From Hymenobacter glacieicola (GTDB lineage: Bacteria > Bacteroidota > Bacteroidia > Cytophagales > Hymenobacteraceae), in NCBI RefSeq assembly GCF_014640315.1, contig NZ_BMGS01000003.1:1-64000 (forward strand): a stretch of DNA of 64,000 bases, read 5' to 3'. Shown here piece by piece: positions 43,389 to 51,492 of this stretch (within the stretch, counting starts at the first letter, position 1; every line of letters starts with the position of its first letter). The translations under genes were made by a program, and so were the position numbers. The notes under the pieces were generated by a model. That model worked only from the letters and a program-made list of their open reading frames with translations. It was not told where the DNA came from and did no database searches.

Positions 43389-44675
43389 ATGATTCACTTC
43401 GAAGAATTTACCCTGGATAACGGCCTGCGCTGCATTGTGCACGAAGACCACACGACCCCCATGGCCGTGCTCAACGTGCTCTACAACGTAGGCTCCCGCG
43501 ACGAAGACCCGGCCCACACCGGCTTTGCCCACCTGTTTGAGCACCTGATGTTTTCGGGCTCCGTGAACATTCCCAGCTACGACGAGCCCCTGCAGCTGGT
43601 GGGCGGCGAAAACAACGCCTTTACTTCCCCCGACATCACCAACTACTACCTCACCCTGCCCGCCGCCAACCTGGAAACTGGCTTCTGGCTGGAGTCGGAC
43701 CGCATGTTGAACCTGGCTTTCTCCGAGAACGGACTAGAAGTGCAGCGCAAGGTGGTAGTGGAAGAGTTCAAGCAGAACTACCTCAACCAGCCCTACGGCG
43801 ACGTATGGCTGAAGCTGCGGCCTTTGGCCTACCAGCGCCACCCCTACCAGTGGGCTACCATTGGCAAGGAAGTTAGCCACATCGAAGACGCGACGATGCA
43901 GCAAGTGCGTGACTTCTTCGCCAAACACTATTCGCCCAGCAATGCCATTTTGGTGGTGGCCGGCGACGTAACTGTGGCCGAGGCCAAGCGGCTGGCCGAA
44001 AAGTGGTTTGGGCCTATTCCGGGCGGTACACGCTACGAGCGGCAGCTTCCCCAAGAGCCGCGCCAAACGGAAGCCCGCCACCTGGAAGTAACCGCCGAAG
44101 TGCCCTTGTCGGCTCTCTATAAGGTGTACCACATTCCGGGCCGCGCCGAGGACGGCTACTACGCTGCCGATTTACTCGGCGACTTGCTGGGTCGGGGTAA
44201 GTCTTCGCGCTTATATCAGCAATTGGTGAAAGAAACGCCGTTGTTCAATTCTATTTCGGCTTCCGTAATGGGCTCCTTTGAGCCGGGTCTGCTGGTCGTA
44301 AGTGGCAAGCTCAACAGCGGCGTAACCTTGGAGGAGGCGGATGCAGCAGTGGAGGCAGTGTTGGCCGAGCTTCGCGCTGCGGAAGTACCCGCCATAGAGT
44401 TGGAAAAAGTAAAAAATCAGGCCGAAGCCAGCATCGTTTTCAGCGAGATAGAGCTGCTCAACCGCGCCATGAATCTGGCGTTCAGCAAGCTGCTCGGCAA
44501 CGCTGACCTCGTTAATCAGGAAAGCGCCAAAGTGCAGGCCGTCACTCCGGCGCATGTGCTGGCCGCCGCCCAGGAAGTTTTGCGGCCTGACAACTGCAGC
44601 ACCCTGTACTACCGGGCAGCATCTATAGCTACTGCTCTCCCGGCAGAGCCAGAACTGGCAGAAATGGCAAGCTAA
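43389..44675 (+). CDS. M16-family zinc peptidase
   Basis: 428 residues, one half of the pitrilysin/mitochondrial-processing-peptidase fold. The inverted zinc site HLFEH in TGFAHLFEHLMFSG is followed by the distal Glu in VVVEEFKQNYLNQPYG about 75 residues later, so the active site is complete. M16 single-half proteases act as dimers or with an inactive partner; none is visible here. No signal peptide, so it may be cytoplasmic. It starts 121 nt after the SusC-like gene and has its own terminator. Confidence 0.92.
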   Translation: MIHFEEFTLDNGLRCIVHEDHTTPMAVLNVLYNVGSRDEDPAHTGFAHLFEHLMFSGSVNIPSYDEPLQLVGGENNAFTSPDITNYYLTLPAANLETGFWLESDRMLNLAFSENGLEVQRKVVVEEFKQNYLNQPYGDVWLKLRPLAYQRHPYQWATIGKEVSHIEDATMQQVRDFFAKHYSPSNAILVVAGDVTVAEAKRLAEKWFGPIPGGTRYERQLPQEPRQTEARHLEVTAEVPLSALYKVYHIPGRAEDGYYAADLLGDLLGRGKSSRLYQQLVKETPLFNSISASVMGSFEPGLLVVSGKLNSGVTLEEADAAVEAVLAELRAAEVPAIELEKVKNQAEASIVFSEIELLNRAMNLAFSKLLGNADLVNQESAKVQAVTPAHVLAAAQEVLRPDNCSTLYYRAASIATALPAEPELAEMAS

Positions 44676-44698
44676 ACGTAACGTGTAGCCAGTTTATA

Positions 44699-44738
44699 AC
44701 AGAACAGCCCGCCTGGTTTTCCAGGCGGGCTGTTCTGT
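44699..44738. terminator. Terminator between convergent genes
   Basis: Perfect 18-bp stem (44699-44716 with 44721-44738), loop TTTT. Confidence 0.9.
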
Positions 44739-44762
44739 TGTAAGGTCGTCTGATGGCTTGGC

Positions 44763-45419
44763 TTACCAGCCGCTGCCGCCACTACCCCAGCCGTCATCGG
44801 CCTTTTTCTTGGGAGCAGCTTTTTTAACCGGAGCAGCCGTTTTCTTGGTGGTAGAGGCAGCACCACCGCTTTTAACTGCACCCGAAGCACCGGCACCGCT
44901 GGCTTTGGGAGCCGCTGGGGCCGGCGTGGCCGCTACGGGAGCGGGCTCGGGCTCAGCAACCGGAATAATGGGGGCGGGGGCCGGCGCAGTAGGCATGGGG
45001 TCGGCGGAACGCACCGTGCGGCGCACGTAAGGCTTCATGGGGCGGCCCCGATAATCCGTGGTTACGCGGCGGGAGGGCGCGGCCGAAAAGCCCGGAGCCA
45101 AGCTAGCTCCAATAGGCTGGCTTTCTGCTGCGGGGGCGGCCGAAGCACCACCGGCCGAAGCACCACCCCACTCGCCACTACCCGAAGCGGGAGCGGCAGT
45201 GGCAGTAGGAGCAGGCGTAGCAGCGGCAGGCTCAGCAGCAGGAGCTACTGCCGCTTTGGTAGTCGTAGTTTTTTTAGCGGGAGCGGCCGATTTTTTAGCC
45301 GGAGCACCCCAGCCATCAGAAGAGGTATCCCAGCCGCCCGATGATTTTTTCTGGGCTACAGCCGGCGCTGCCAGCAGTACGCCGCCAATCAGCAACAGTG
45401 GGAGGAATTGACGAGTCAT
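44763..45419 (-). CDS. Secreted low-complexity protein with TDYxGRP motif (1 of 3)
   Basis: 218 residues. A signal peptide (FLPLLLIGGVLLAAPAVAQ) is followed by Ala/Pro/Lys/Thr-rich sequence. In the middle is LAPGFSAAPSRRVTTDYRGR and then PMKPYVRRTVRSADPM. This unit recurs in the next two genes. Both ends carry short Gly/Trp runs (GGWDTSSDGWG at the start, DDGWGSGGSGW at the end). No known domain. Probably an envelope or surface-associated structural protein; that is inference. The ATG at 45419 begins the signal peptide. Confidence 0.65.
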   Translation of the reverse strand: MTRQFLPLLLIGGVLLAAPAVAQKKSSGGWDTSSDGWGAPAKKSAAPAKKTTTTKAAVAPAAEPAAATPAPTATAAPASGSGEWGGASAGGASAAPAAESQPIGASLAPGFSAAPSRRVTTDYRGRPMKPYVRRTVRSADPMPTAPAPAPIIPVAEPEPAPVAATPAPAAPKASGAGASGAVKSGGAASTTKKTAAPVKKAAPKKKADDGWGSGGSGW

Positions 45420-45610
45420 AAAAGAAGGTGTAAAGCAGATTCTTACCGCAAAGGTACGGCACCCCGCGCGGGCTCGAAACCCCCGCCTCATTTTTTGGCC
45501 TAACGCGGCCTTGCCCGAGAAGTTCCATCCCCAAGCCGAAATTCAGAAAATCAACAAGCTACTACGTTGCTGTACCTCAACAGTAGCAGAACCATAAGTG
45601 GCGCGGGCTT

Positions 45611-45958
45611 CTACGGTCGACCAGCGGCCTTCTTGCCACCCTCAGCTGAAATGGTACTTGATCCGCTAGCAGGCTGCTTAGCGGGCTTTTTCTTCAGGGG
45701 CCGGCCCATGTAGTCGGTGGTAGGCGGGCTGGGCATGTTTAGGCGCAAGCCAGGGGCCAGCTTCAGGTTTTCCTCATCGCGCCGGCCTGAGCGGTCGTAG
45801 CGGGCATAGGCGCCTGCGCGGGCTTTTGTGCGGGAACTGGAGGTCCGCTGGTAGGCCGCTTTGGCGCGAGTGGCTGACTTGGTTTGCGCCTGGGCAAGCG
45901 TTTCCGTAAACAGGCAGATTACGCCAATCAGCAGAAAGGGTAGCAGTGAGGTTCTCAT
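45611..45958 (-). CDS. Secreted basic protein with TDYxGRP motif (2 of 3)
   Basis: 115 residues. A signal peptide (LLPFLLIGVICLFTETLAQA) is followed by a Lys/Arg/Ser/Ala-rich region, AGAYARYDRSGRRDEEN, and one motif unit: LAPGLRLNMPSPPTTDYMGR then PLKKKPAKQ. The motif is shared with both neighbours. No known domain. Upstream lies the third family member, on the same strand, separated by about 118 nt. Confidence 0.65.
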   Translation of the reverse strand: MRTSLLPFLLIGVICLFTETLAQAQTKSATRAKAAYQRTSSSRTKARAGAYARYDRSGRRDEENLKLAPGLRLNMPSPPTTDYMGRPLKKKPAKQPASGSSTISAEGGKKAAGRP

Positions 45959-46013
45959 AGAAAGGAAGCCGTAAGAAGTTCAAGTAGTTACCACAATTTT
46001 TCTTGCATACGGC

Positions 46014-46046
46014 AACAGCCCGGCAACGGCTATGCCGTCCGGGCTG
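46014..46046 (-). terminator. Hairpin after the third TDYxGRP gene
   Basis: ACAGCCCGG / CCGGGCTGT with a second inner pairing (ACGG / CCGT), 30 nt after the stop. The following T run is weak. Confidence 0.55.
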
Positions 46047-46076
46047 TAAGCGGAACCACACCAGTAGAATATTGGC

Positions 46077-46622
46077 TTACCAGCCCGCTGCTACGGGCTC
46101 CTGGCTTACATCGGCCTGGGCCGACACGGTAGTATTAGCCACGGGCTTGCGCACGGGGCGGCCGTGGTAATCGGTGCTGGTGCCACGGTAGGGGGCCGTG
46201 TTCATCCCGGGGGCTATCATCACGCCCGAGGACTGCATCATCGGGTCGTTCTGGGCTACTTCCACGGAGCGGGGGCGCTTAGATTTCGGCTTGGCTACGG
46301 GGCGGCCGTGATAGTCGGTGCTAGTGCCGCGGTACGGCGAGGAGCTCATGCCAGGGGCCACCATTACCCCCGAGGACTGCATCATTGGGTCCGTATCGTT
46401 GGTAGCGGCGGCTTCCCAGCCGTTGCTGGCGCTGGCTGGTGCGGCAGGCTCGTTCCAGGTTTCCAGGGCTGGCCACTCAGGCTCCGGGGCGGCGGCGGCG
46501 GGCGCCACACTGGTGTTGGCCAGCTTGCCAGATTTTACTTTCGACTGGCTTTGAGCTTGCGCCTCCTGCGACGCACTAAAGAAGGCCACTGCCACGGCAG
46601 CGGTGAGAAGGTAACGTTTCAT
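46077..46622 (-). CDS. Secreted protein with two TDYxGRP motif units (3 of 3)
   Basis: 181 residues. A signal peptide (LLTAAVAVAFFSASQEAQAQ) precedes two near-identical units of about 40 residues. Each reads NDxDPMMQSSGVM-(V/I)APGM, a short spacer, then PYRGTSTDYHGRPV and a Lys/Arg-rich stretch. It is the most regular member of the family of three. The repeat suggests a small binding or assembly module; no function is known. The ATG at 46622 starts the signal peptide; an upstream frame of 47 codons is discarded. Confidence 0.68.
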   Translation of the reverse strand: MKRYLLTAAVAVAFFSASQEAQAQSQSKVKSGKLANTSVAPAAAAPEPEWPALETWNEPAAPASASNGWEAAATNDTDPMMQSSGVMVAPGMSSSPYRGTSTDYHGRPVAKPKSKRPRSVEVAQNDPMMQSSGVMIAPGMNTAPYRGTSTDYHGRPVRKPVANTTVSAQADVSQEPVAAGW

Positions 46623-46883
46623 CGGGAAAGGCAGATCAAGAGGTGAATACCACACCCGGCCAGACCGGGCTTGCAGCCAGCTGGCTAACGGGTGGCGCCC
46701 CACGTTCAGCCTCAGTTGCCGCTTGTACTCAGGCTGTTTGCAGCAACCGTACCAGTTTTTCACTCGGGTTGAAATCGGAAGCTAGCGCCAGCGCATTTTG
46801 CGTCAGTCAAATCATATATACCTGATAAACAGACGGTAATTTTCGCAAATCTGCGGGTAGCAAGCATCTAGCTGCAATCAAGT

Positions 46884-46891
46884 TACCTTTG
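46884..46891 (+). promoter_or_regulatory. Leaderless-type promoter box of pheS
   Basis: Exact TACCTTTG with only 4 nt to the ATG at 46896; transcription should start at or near the start codon. Confidence 0.6.
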
Positions 46892-46895
46892 CACT

Positions 46896-47936
46896 ATGAT
46901 GCAGGATAACATCGCGCGGCTGCGGGCCGAAATCGAAGCCTACGACCTTTCTACAGCGGAACAGCTCGACCAGTTTCGCATTGCTTATACCGGCCGCAAG
47001 GGCCAGTTGGCCGACCTATTCGACCAGTTGAAAACCGTTCCGCAGGAAGACCGGCGGGCCGTGGGCCAGGAGCTCAACCAGCTGAAGCAACTGGCGCTAA
47101 CCCGGTTTGAGCAGCGCCAGCAGGAGCTGGAGGCGGCCTCCGCCAACGCCCCCGCCGACCCCACCTTCGACTACACCCTGCCTACTACTCCGAATGCCCT
47201 GGGCACGCGCCACCCCTTGAGCCTGGTGCGCGAGGAAATCGTGCGCATTCTGGCCCGGATTGGCTTTAACGTGGAGGAAGGCCCGGAAATTGAGGACGAC
47301 TGGCACAATTTCACGGCTCTCAACTTCCCGGAGAATCACCCCGCCCGCGACATGCAGGACACGTTCTTTGTGCGCCGCACGCCCGGCGAGCAGGAGTGGG
47401 TACTGCGCACGCACACCAGCCCGGTGCAGGTGCGCGTAATGCAGACGCAGAAGCCTCCGATTCGCAGCATCATGCCCGGCCGCGTGTACCGCAACGAGGC
47501 CATTTCAGCGCGGGCCCACATGATGTTTCATCAGGTGGAAGCCTTGTTCGTGGATGAAAACGTGAGCTTCGCCGACCTCAAGCAGACGGTGTATTACTTT
47601 GTGCAGGAACTCTTCGGCCAGGATATGCAGGTGCGGTTCCGGCCCTCCTTCTTCCCGTTCACCGAGCCCAGCGCGGAAATCGACATTACCTGCCTGATCT
47701 GCAAAGGCAAAGGCTGCAACATCTGTAAGGGGACGGGCTGGGTAGAAATTGGCGGGTGTGGTATGGTTGACCCGGCCGTGCTGGAGCAGTCTGGCATCGA
47801 CCCGGAGCGCTACTCCGGTTACGCCTGGGGAATGGGCATTGAGCGCATCACCATGCTCAAATATCAGATCAAGGACCTGCGCCTGTTTACTGAAAACGAT
47901 ACCCGCTTTCTGCGCCAGTTCGAAAGCGCCCAATAG
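46896..47936 (+). CDS. pheS: Phenylalanyl-tRNA synthetase alpha subunit
   Basis: 346 residues, standard for the catalytic alpha subunit that attaches Phe to tRNA-Phe with PheT. The N-terminal coiled coil is followed by the class II core with GPEIEDDWHNFTALNFPENHP, motif 2 (GRVYRNEAISARAHMMFHQ), and motif 3 (YAWGMGIERITML). The CLICKGKGCNICKGTG Cys cluster is seen in many Bacteroidota PheS proteins. pheT is not in the window, so the two subunits are separately encoded. An ATG-ATG start follows a TACCTTTG box by 4 nt. Confidence 0.97.
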   Translation: MMQDNIARLRAEIEAYDLSTAEQLDQFRIAYTGRKGQLADLFDQLKTVPQEDRRAVGQELNQLKQLALTRFEQRQQELEAASANAPADPTFDYTLPTTPNALGTRHPLSLVREEIVRILARIGFNVEEGPEIEDDWHNFTALNFPENHPARDMQDTFFVRRTPGEQEWVLRTHTSPVQVRVMQTQKPPIRSIMPGRVYRNEAISARAHMMFHQVEALFVDENVSFADLKQTVYYFVQELFGQDMQVRFRPSFFPFTEPSAEIDITCLICKGKGCNICKGTGWVEIGGCGMVDPAVLEQSGIDPERYSGYAWGMGIERITMLKYQIKDLRLFTENDTRFLRQFESAQ

Positions 47937-47958
47937 GGTAGGCAGCCATTGCTAGGCG

Positions 47959-47992
47959 GGCTCCCATCTGCGGCTGCAGATGGGAGCTTTTT
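47959..47992 (+). terminator. Terminator of pheS
   Basis: Stem GCTCCCATCTGC / GCAGATGGGAGC with five T. Confidence 0.95.
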
Positions 47993-48113
47993 ATGTTCCT
48001 ACCCTGCTGAGCCCCGTCGGAATTTTCTCGTAAGGAGTACAACTCCCGGTCGAGCCTGTATCACTGCGGGCAAGTTGTGCGTTCTTCCTCTTCTGCCGCT
48101 TCACGTTTCACGT

Positions 48114-48560
48114 ATGTTTTCTGCTTCCTTTTTGCGCACCTTCGCCGTTGCCGGTAGTATCCTAGTTGCCGGTCTGGTGTCAGCAGCCTGCAACTCCTCC
48201 GCCAACGATGCCCAGCCCCAAATTCCGCTGGCGGCCGTAAACGAAGTAGTGTTCCTGACCAATCAGGAAAACAGCAACCTGCGTTTCGACAATGGCGCTG
48301 TGTACCATAAGGGCGGCGTGCGCGGCCTGATCATCGTTCGGCAGAATGCCAGCACGTACCTGGCCTTCGACCGTAATTGCCCCTACCAACCCCAGGATAC
48401 TTGCGCGCGGGTAAAAATCGACCCGTTTCTGCGGCTTTTCGATCCGTGTTGTCAGTCGCAGTTCAGCTTCCAGGGGCAAGTGCAGGGCGGGCCGGCTACC
48501 CGCCCGTTGCGCCAGTACAACACGGCCCTATCTGGCAATACTCTGACAATCACGAACTAA
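48114..48560 (+). CDS. Rieske-like lipoprotein lacking the usual cluster ligands
   Basis: 148 residues. A lipoprotein signal ends at LVSAAC. The C-terminal half follows the Rieske pattern: YLAFDRNCPYQ in place of the CxH ligand pair, FDPCCQSQFSFQG in place of the CxxH pair, then GGPATRPLRQYNTALSGNTLTITN, the usual closing strands. Both His ligands are missing, so a normal 2Fe-2S Rieske cluster is unlikely. Four Cys remain (in NCPY, DTCAR, and CC), which could bind metal or form disulfides. The ATG at 48114 is used because it begins the signal peptide. Confidence 0.7.
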   Translation: MFSASFLRTFAVAGSILVAGLVSAACNSSANDAQPQIPLAAVNEVVFLTNQENSNLRFDNGAVYHKGGVRGLIIVRQNASTYLAFDRNCPYQPQDTCARVKIDPFLRLFDPCCQSQFSFQGQVQGGPATRPLRQYNTALSGNTLTITN

Positions 48561-48591
48561 TTGTTTTTCTGCATTTTTTTCGAAATACATG

Positions 48592-48623
48592 TTTGGACGT
48601 TCCAGAACTTTGCTCTAATATTG
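48592..48623 (+). promoter_or_regulatory. Promoter of tRNA-Asn
   Basis: TTTGG at 48592-48596, 19-nt spacer, TAATATTG at 48616-48623: a near-perfect match to the Bacteroidota TTTG/TAnnTTTG promoter. It is 35 nt before the mature tRNA 5' end. Confidence 0.75.
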
Positions 48624-48657
48624 CACCAGCAACGGCGAAAAAGACGCCGCCATAACC

Positions 48658-48731
48658 GCTTCCTTAGCTCAGCCGGTTAGAGCATCTGACTGTTAATCAG
48701 AGGGTCCCTGGTTCGAGCCCAGGAGGGAGCG
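48658..48731 (+). tRNA. tRNA-Asn (anticodon GTT)
   Basis: All four arms fold: acceptor GCTTCCT / AGGGAGC with discriminator G, D arm GCTC...GAGC, anticodon arm TCTGA-CTGTTAA-TCAGA with GTT, and T arm CCTGG-TTCGAGC-CCAGG. No CCA is encoded. A canonical promoter precedes it and a terminator follows. Confidence 0.96.
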
Positions 48732-48740
48732 CACAAGTAG

Positions 48741-48787
48741 AAAACCCCGATAACGCACTGCCTGCCAGCATGTTATCGGGGTTTTTC
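48741..48787 (+). terminator. Terminator of tRNA-Asn
   Basis: Stem AAAACCCCGATAAC / GTTATCGGGGTTTT, with trailing T. Confidence 0.9.
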
Positions 48788-48851
48788 TTTGCTGGCGGAC
48801 CAGTCCACGGGACAACTCGCAACACGTCCTCCCGTTGGATGCCTTTCGCCT

Positions 48852-50702
48852 CTACTCCACCGGCTCCCCGTTCGTGTCAATCGTGAAGCTGCGGCCGCTC
48901 TGCGTGACCTGGGCCTTTCCATTCTCAAAATCAGTAGCGGACTCGTAGCGGCCAAAGGGCGTAGTGCCCTGGCTTGAGTCACTCAGATAGTCTTTGGTGA
49001 TGTAGGTGTAGCCGTCCGCTAGGCGTACCCGCGCCAAACCATCCCGAAACGAGTAGGCCTCCTGAAACAGCGCGGGTTCCTTGTTCGGCTCCTGCGGCCC
49101 CGTGATGTAATACCAGCCCCGGTGGTCGAGCACGGCGGCAACTCCCTCAGAAAAGTCCAGGGCGTTGAAGTAATAGGTATCAAACTCTTGCCCCTGCTCA
49201 TCCACGAAGGTGTACGCGTCGCCAACGCGCACCCGGGCGTAGCCTTCCGCGTAGGGATTAAGCGCGTCATAGGCCAAGGGCACTACCTCTTTCCCCTCGG
49301 CATCAACTATGCCGTACACCCCGTTTTCCTCCACCACCGCCCGCTCCTGCTGGAAACTGCTAACGGAAGAATACTTAGCGGGCACCACCTGTTTGCCGCT
49401 CGGGTCAGCAAATCCCCATTTCCCGTTTTCCTGGTAGGGAGCCGGAGCAGCCGCACCTCTGCCCAAGTGGCTAGCGCCCCAGACACCTAACCCCAACAAA
49501 CCAGCTACACCCGCTACCGCTGCCAAACGCGGCAGCCGCCGACGCCAGGTTCGTAACCGACGATACCCGGCGGAACGAGGGCCAGCGGTGGCAGAAGAAC
49601 CGGAAGCTGCTGCAGGAGCTGAGCCTACTGGAGCGGCAGTCACCGTACGGGCCTGCAACTGGTCGAGTAGTCCTCCCAGGCGCTCGATTTTGGCATCCAA
49701 GTCTCGGTTGCGAGCTTCCGATTCGGCCCGCGAGGCTTTAATGGCCGCTTCTAACGCCGCTTTCTCACTGCTTTCTGCGGCCAGTTGGTCCCGTATGGCT
49801 TGAGCTTGGCTTGGGACCGGGGCCGCCTGCGCTAACTGAGCCTGCAGCTGGGCCATGTTATGTTCGCGCTGGGCCTCGCGAGCCTCCAGGGCCTGGAGTT
49901 TCTGCCGCAGCTCCTGTTGCGCTTCCAGCCGCAATTGTTCCAGGCGCTGCTTTTCGGCCTGACCTTCCGCTACCTGCCCGGCAGGGTGGCCGTAGGGCGT
50001 GTCTTCCGGAATATCCTCCGCGCCAAGCCAGCCCCACAACCGACCCAACACACCCTTGGAGGAAGCAGGCGCGGAAATGGGAACAGGTGCGGGCTCTACT
50101 GGGCTGGCCGGCTCTGCTACATCCTGCGCCAGCTCCCGGGCCCAATTAGACAACTCTTCGGCACTCAAGTCGATTTCGGGCCGGGCAAGTTGCTTGAGTT
50201 GTCGCGGGAACTGGGAAGCATCCGCCAGCAGGTGAAACCCAGCATCTGGATGCTTGCGTACTTGCTGCTCTACCCCTTCCGCAAAGCTGACCGGCGCGGC
50301 AAACAGAACTACGCCCGTCACAACCTGCAGATTCATCTGCTCAGGACCGAACTGCGGCGCGAGCCATTCTACTACCGCCGCTTTCTGCTGCCGATACTGC
50401 TCGAAGGGATTGTCTGCCTCCTTTCCTGTCCCACCTAGTGGCTGTCCGTTGAGTTGCCACCCGCCATACTCGAAAGCGGGAATAGCAAGTTTTCCACCCT
50501 GCGGGACGAAGAGTACGAGCGTGATGCTGTGCGGGCGAACGACCAGCGCATCGATAACCGTATCATGCTCCCCCACGGCGAAGTTGCCCAACAGCAGCGA
50601 GACGGGTGCGGTAGTATCGGCCTGCAAATCAGCTAGTAGCTGCTCGTATTGCCGCTGGCGGATGACGTTAGAAAAGGGAGCGAACAGGAAATGGTGCAAC
50701 AT
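48852..50702 (-). CDS. NERD-like / coiled-coil / transmembrane / WG-repeat protein B
   Basis: 616 residues, paralogue of the protein at 20323-22410. A NERD-like domain (about 33-140: VIDALVVRPHSITLVLFVPQ, NPFEQYRQQKAAVVEWL, GVVLFAAP) again lacks the catalytic Glu-x-Lys. The conserved WLGAED (225-230), a coiled coil (about 245-350), an Arg-rich stretch (380-392), one transmembrane segment (about 391-408) and WG repeats (420-612; NGKWGFADPSGK, NGVYGIVDAEGK) follow. Arg residues before the membrane segment put the N-terminus inside and the WG repeats outside. The Ala/Pro linker is shorter than in paralogue A. It is divergent from a charged secreted-protein gene, with a DUF6799 gene just beyond. 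Function unknown. Confidence 0.75.
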   Translation of the reverse strand: MLHHFLFAPFSNVIRQRQYEQLLADLQADTTAPVSLLLGNFAVGEHDTVIDALVVRPHSITLVLFVPQGGKLAIPAFEYGGWQLNGQPLGGTGKEADNPFEQYRQQKAAVVEWLAPQFGPEQMNLQVVTGVVLFAAPVSFAEGVEQQVRKHPDAGFHLLADASQFPRQLKQLARPEIDLSAEELSNWARELAQDVAEPASPVEPAPVPISAPASSKGVLGRLWGWLGAEDIPEDTPYGHPAGQVAEGQAEKQRLEQLRLEAQQELRQKLQALEAREAQREHNMAQLQAQLAQAAPVPSQAQAIRDQLAAESSEKAALEAAIKASRAESEARNRDLDAKIERLGGLLDQLQARTVTAAPVGSAPAAASGSSATAGPRSAGYRRLRTWRRRLPRLAAVAGVAGLLGLGVWGASHLGRGAAAPAPYQENGKWGFADPSGKQVVPAKYSSVSSFQQERAVVEENGVYGIVDAEGKEVVPLAYDALNPYAEGYARVRVGDAYTFVDEQGQEFDTYYFNALDFSEGVAAVLDHRGWYYITGPQEPNKEPALFQEAYSFRDGLARVRLADGYTYITKDYLSDSSQGTTPFGRYESATDFENGKAQVTQSGRSFTIDTNGEPVE

Positions 50703-50849
50703 GGAAAATGGGAATAGCCGCTAGCAAGTGGGCCGCCGCTCATTGATACGGGCAGGGGTTTCCCCTACGGTTACTGTAGAGCAAGCGTTGGTCCGAACTT
50801 TGCCCAGAAGCCGGCGTACACCCCCCACCCTTCATTTTTCCTACCCCGT

Positions 50850-51413
50850 ATGAGCCGTATTTCCCTGTTATTCATTGCTGGCATGTGGCTAGCCTCCGGT
50901 CCTGTTGCTTTCGCCCAAGGGCGAGGAAATGATAAGGATAAGGACAAGAAAGAGTACAAGTACGACCAGGATAAAAAGGAGAAGGAGTACAAAGACAAGG
51001 ACGACAAGGAGAAGGACGATAAGTACAAGCAGGAGAAGGACCGTTACAAGGACGGGGACGGTAGGTATGAGAACCGGGGCCCGCGTGCTACGGGAGGAAA
51101 GCTAGGCGGCATCCTGGGCCGAGTAGTTTTGCCGCCGGCGGGCTCACCGGGCCCCCGTCAGCTGGCGGGCGTGCCGCGCGGACACTACCCGCCCCCCGGC
51201 CAGTGTCGGGTTTGGTATCCGAACCGGCCGGCCGGGCACCAGCCCCCACCCACCAGCTGCGAGCGGCTACGCGGCATTCGCCTGGAGCCGGGCGCTTTCA
51301 TCCTGCATGGAGACCGGGCCTACGACACCGCTTATGATTGGCGCGAAGAGGAGCGGCGGCGCCCGGGTTCCGTGGCGCGCGACATCCTCGACATTCTCTT
51401 TCCCAACCGCTAG
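50850..51413 (+). CDS. Secreted highly charged protein with CRVWYP motif
   Basis: 187 residues. A signal peptide (LLFIAGMWLASGPVAFAQ) is followed by about 45 residues made almost only of Lys, Asp, Glu and Tyr (KDKKEYKYDQDKKEKEYK and similar). The second half has GHYPPPGQCRVWYPNRPAG, then HQPPPTSC, a motif that recurs in secreted proteins of several phyla without known function. It stands between NERD-like/WG gene B (divergent) and the second DUF6799 gene (convergent). Both neighbours occur together elsewhere in the window, so it may belong to the same function. Confidence 0.7.
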   Translation: MSRISLLFIAGMWLASGPVAFAQGRGNDKDKDKKEYKYDQDKKEKEYKDKDDKEKDDKYKQEKDRYKDGDGRYENRGPRATGGKLGGILGRVVLPPAGSPGPRQLAGVPRGHYPPPGQCRVWYPNRPAGHQPPPTSCERLRGIRLEPGAFILHGDRAYDTAYDWREEERRRPGSVARDILDILFPNR

Positions 51414-51436
51414 CCGCCGTCCTGAGTAAACATACC

Positions 51437-51472
51437 AACGCCCGGCCGCTCCTAGGAGAGCGGCCGGGCGTT
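51437..51472. terminator. Terminator between convergent genes
   Basis: Stem AACGCCCGGCCGCT / AGCGGCCGGGCGTT with T-rich flank. Confidence 0.9.
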
Positions 51473-51492
51473 TCTTTATGATAAGCAGCGGG

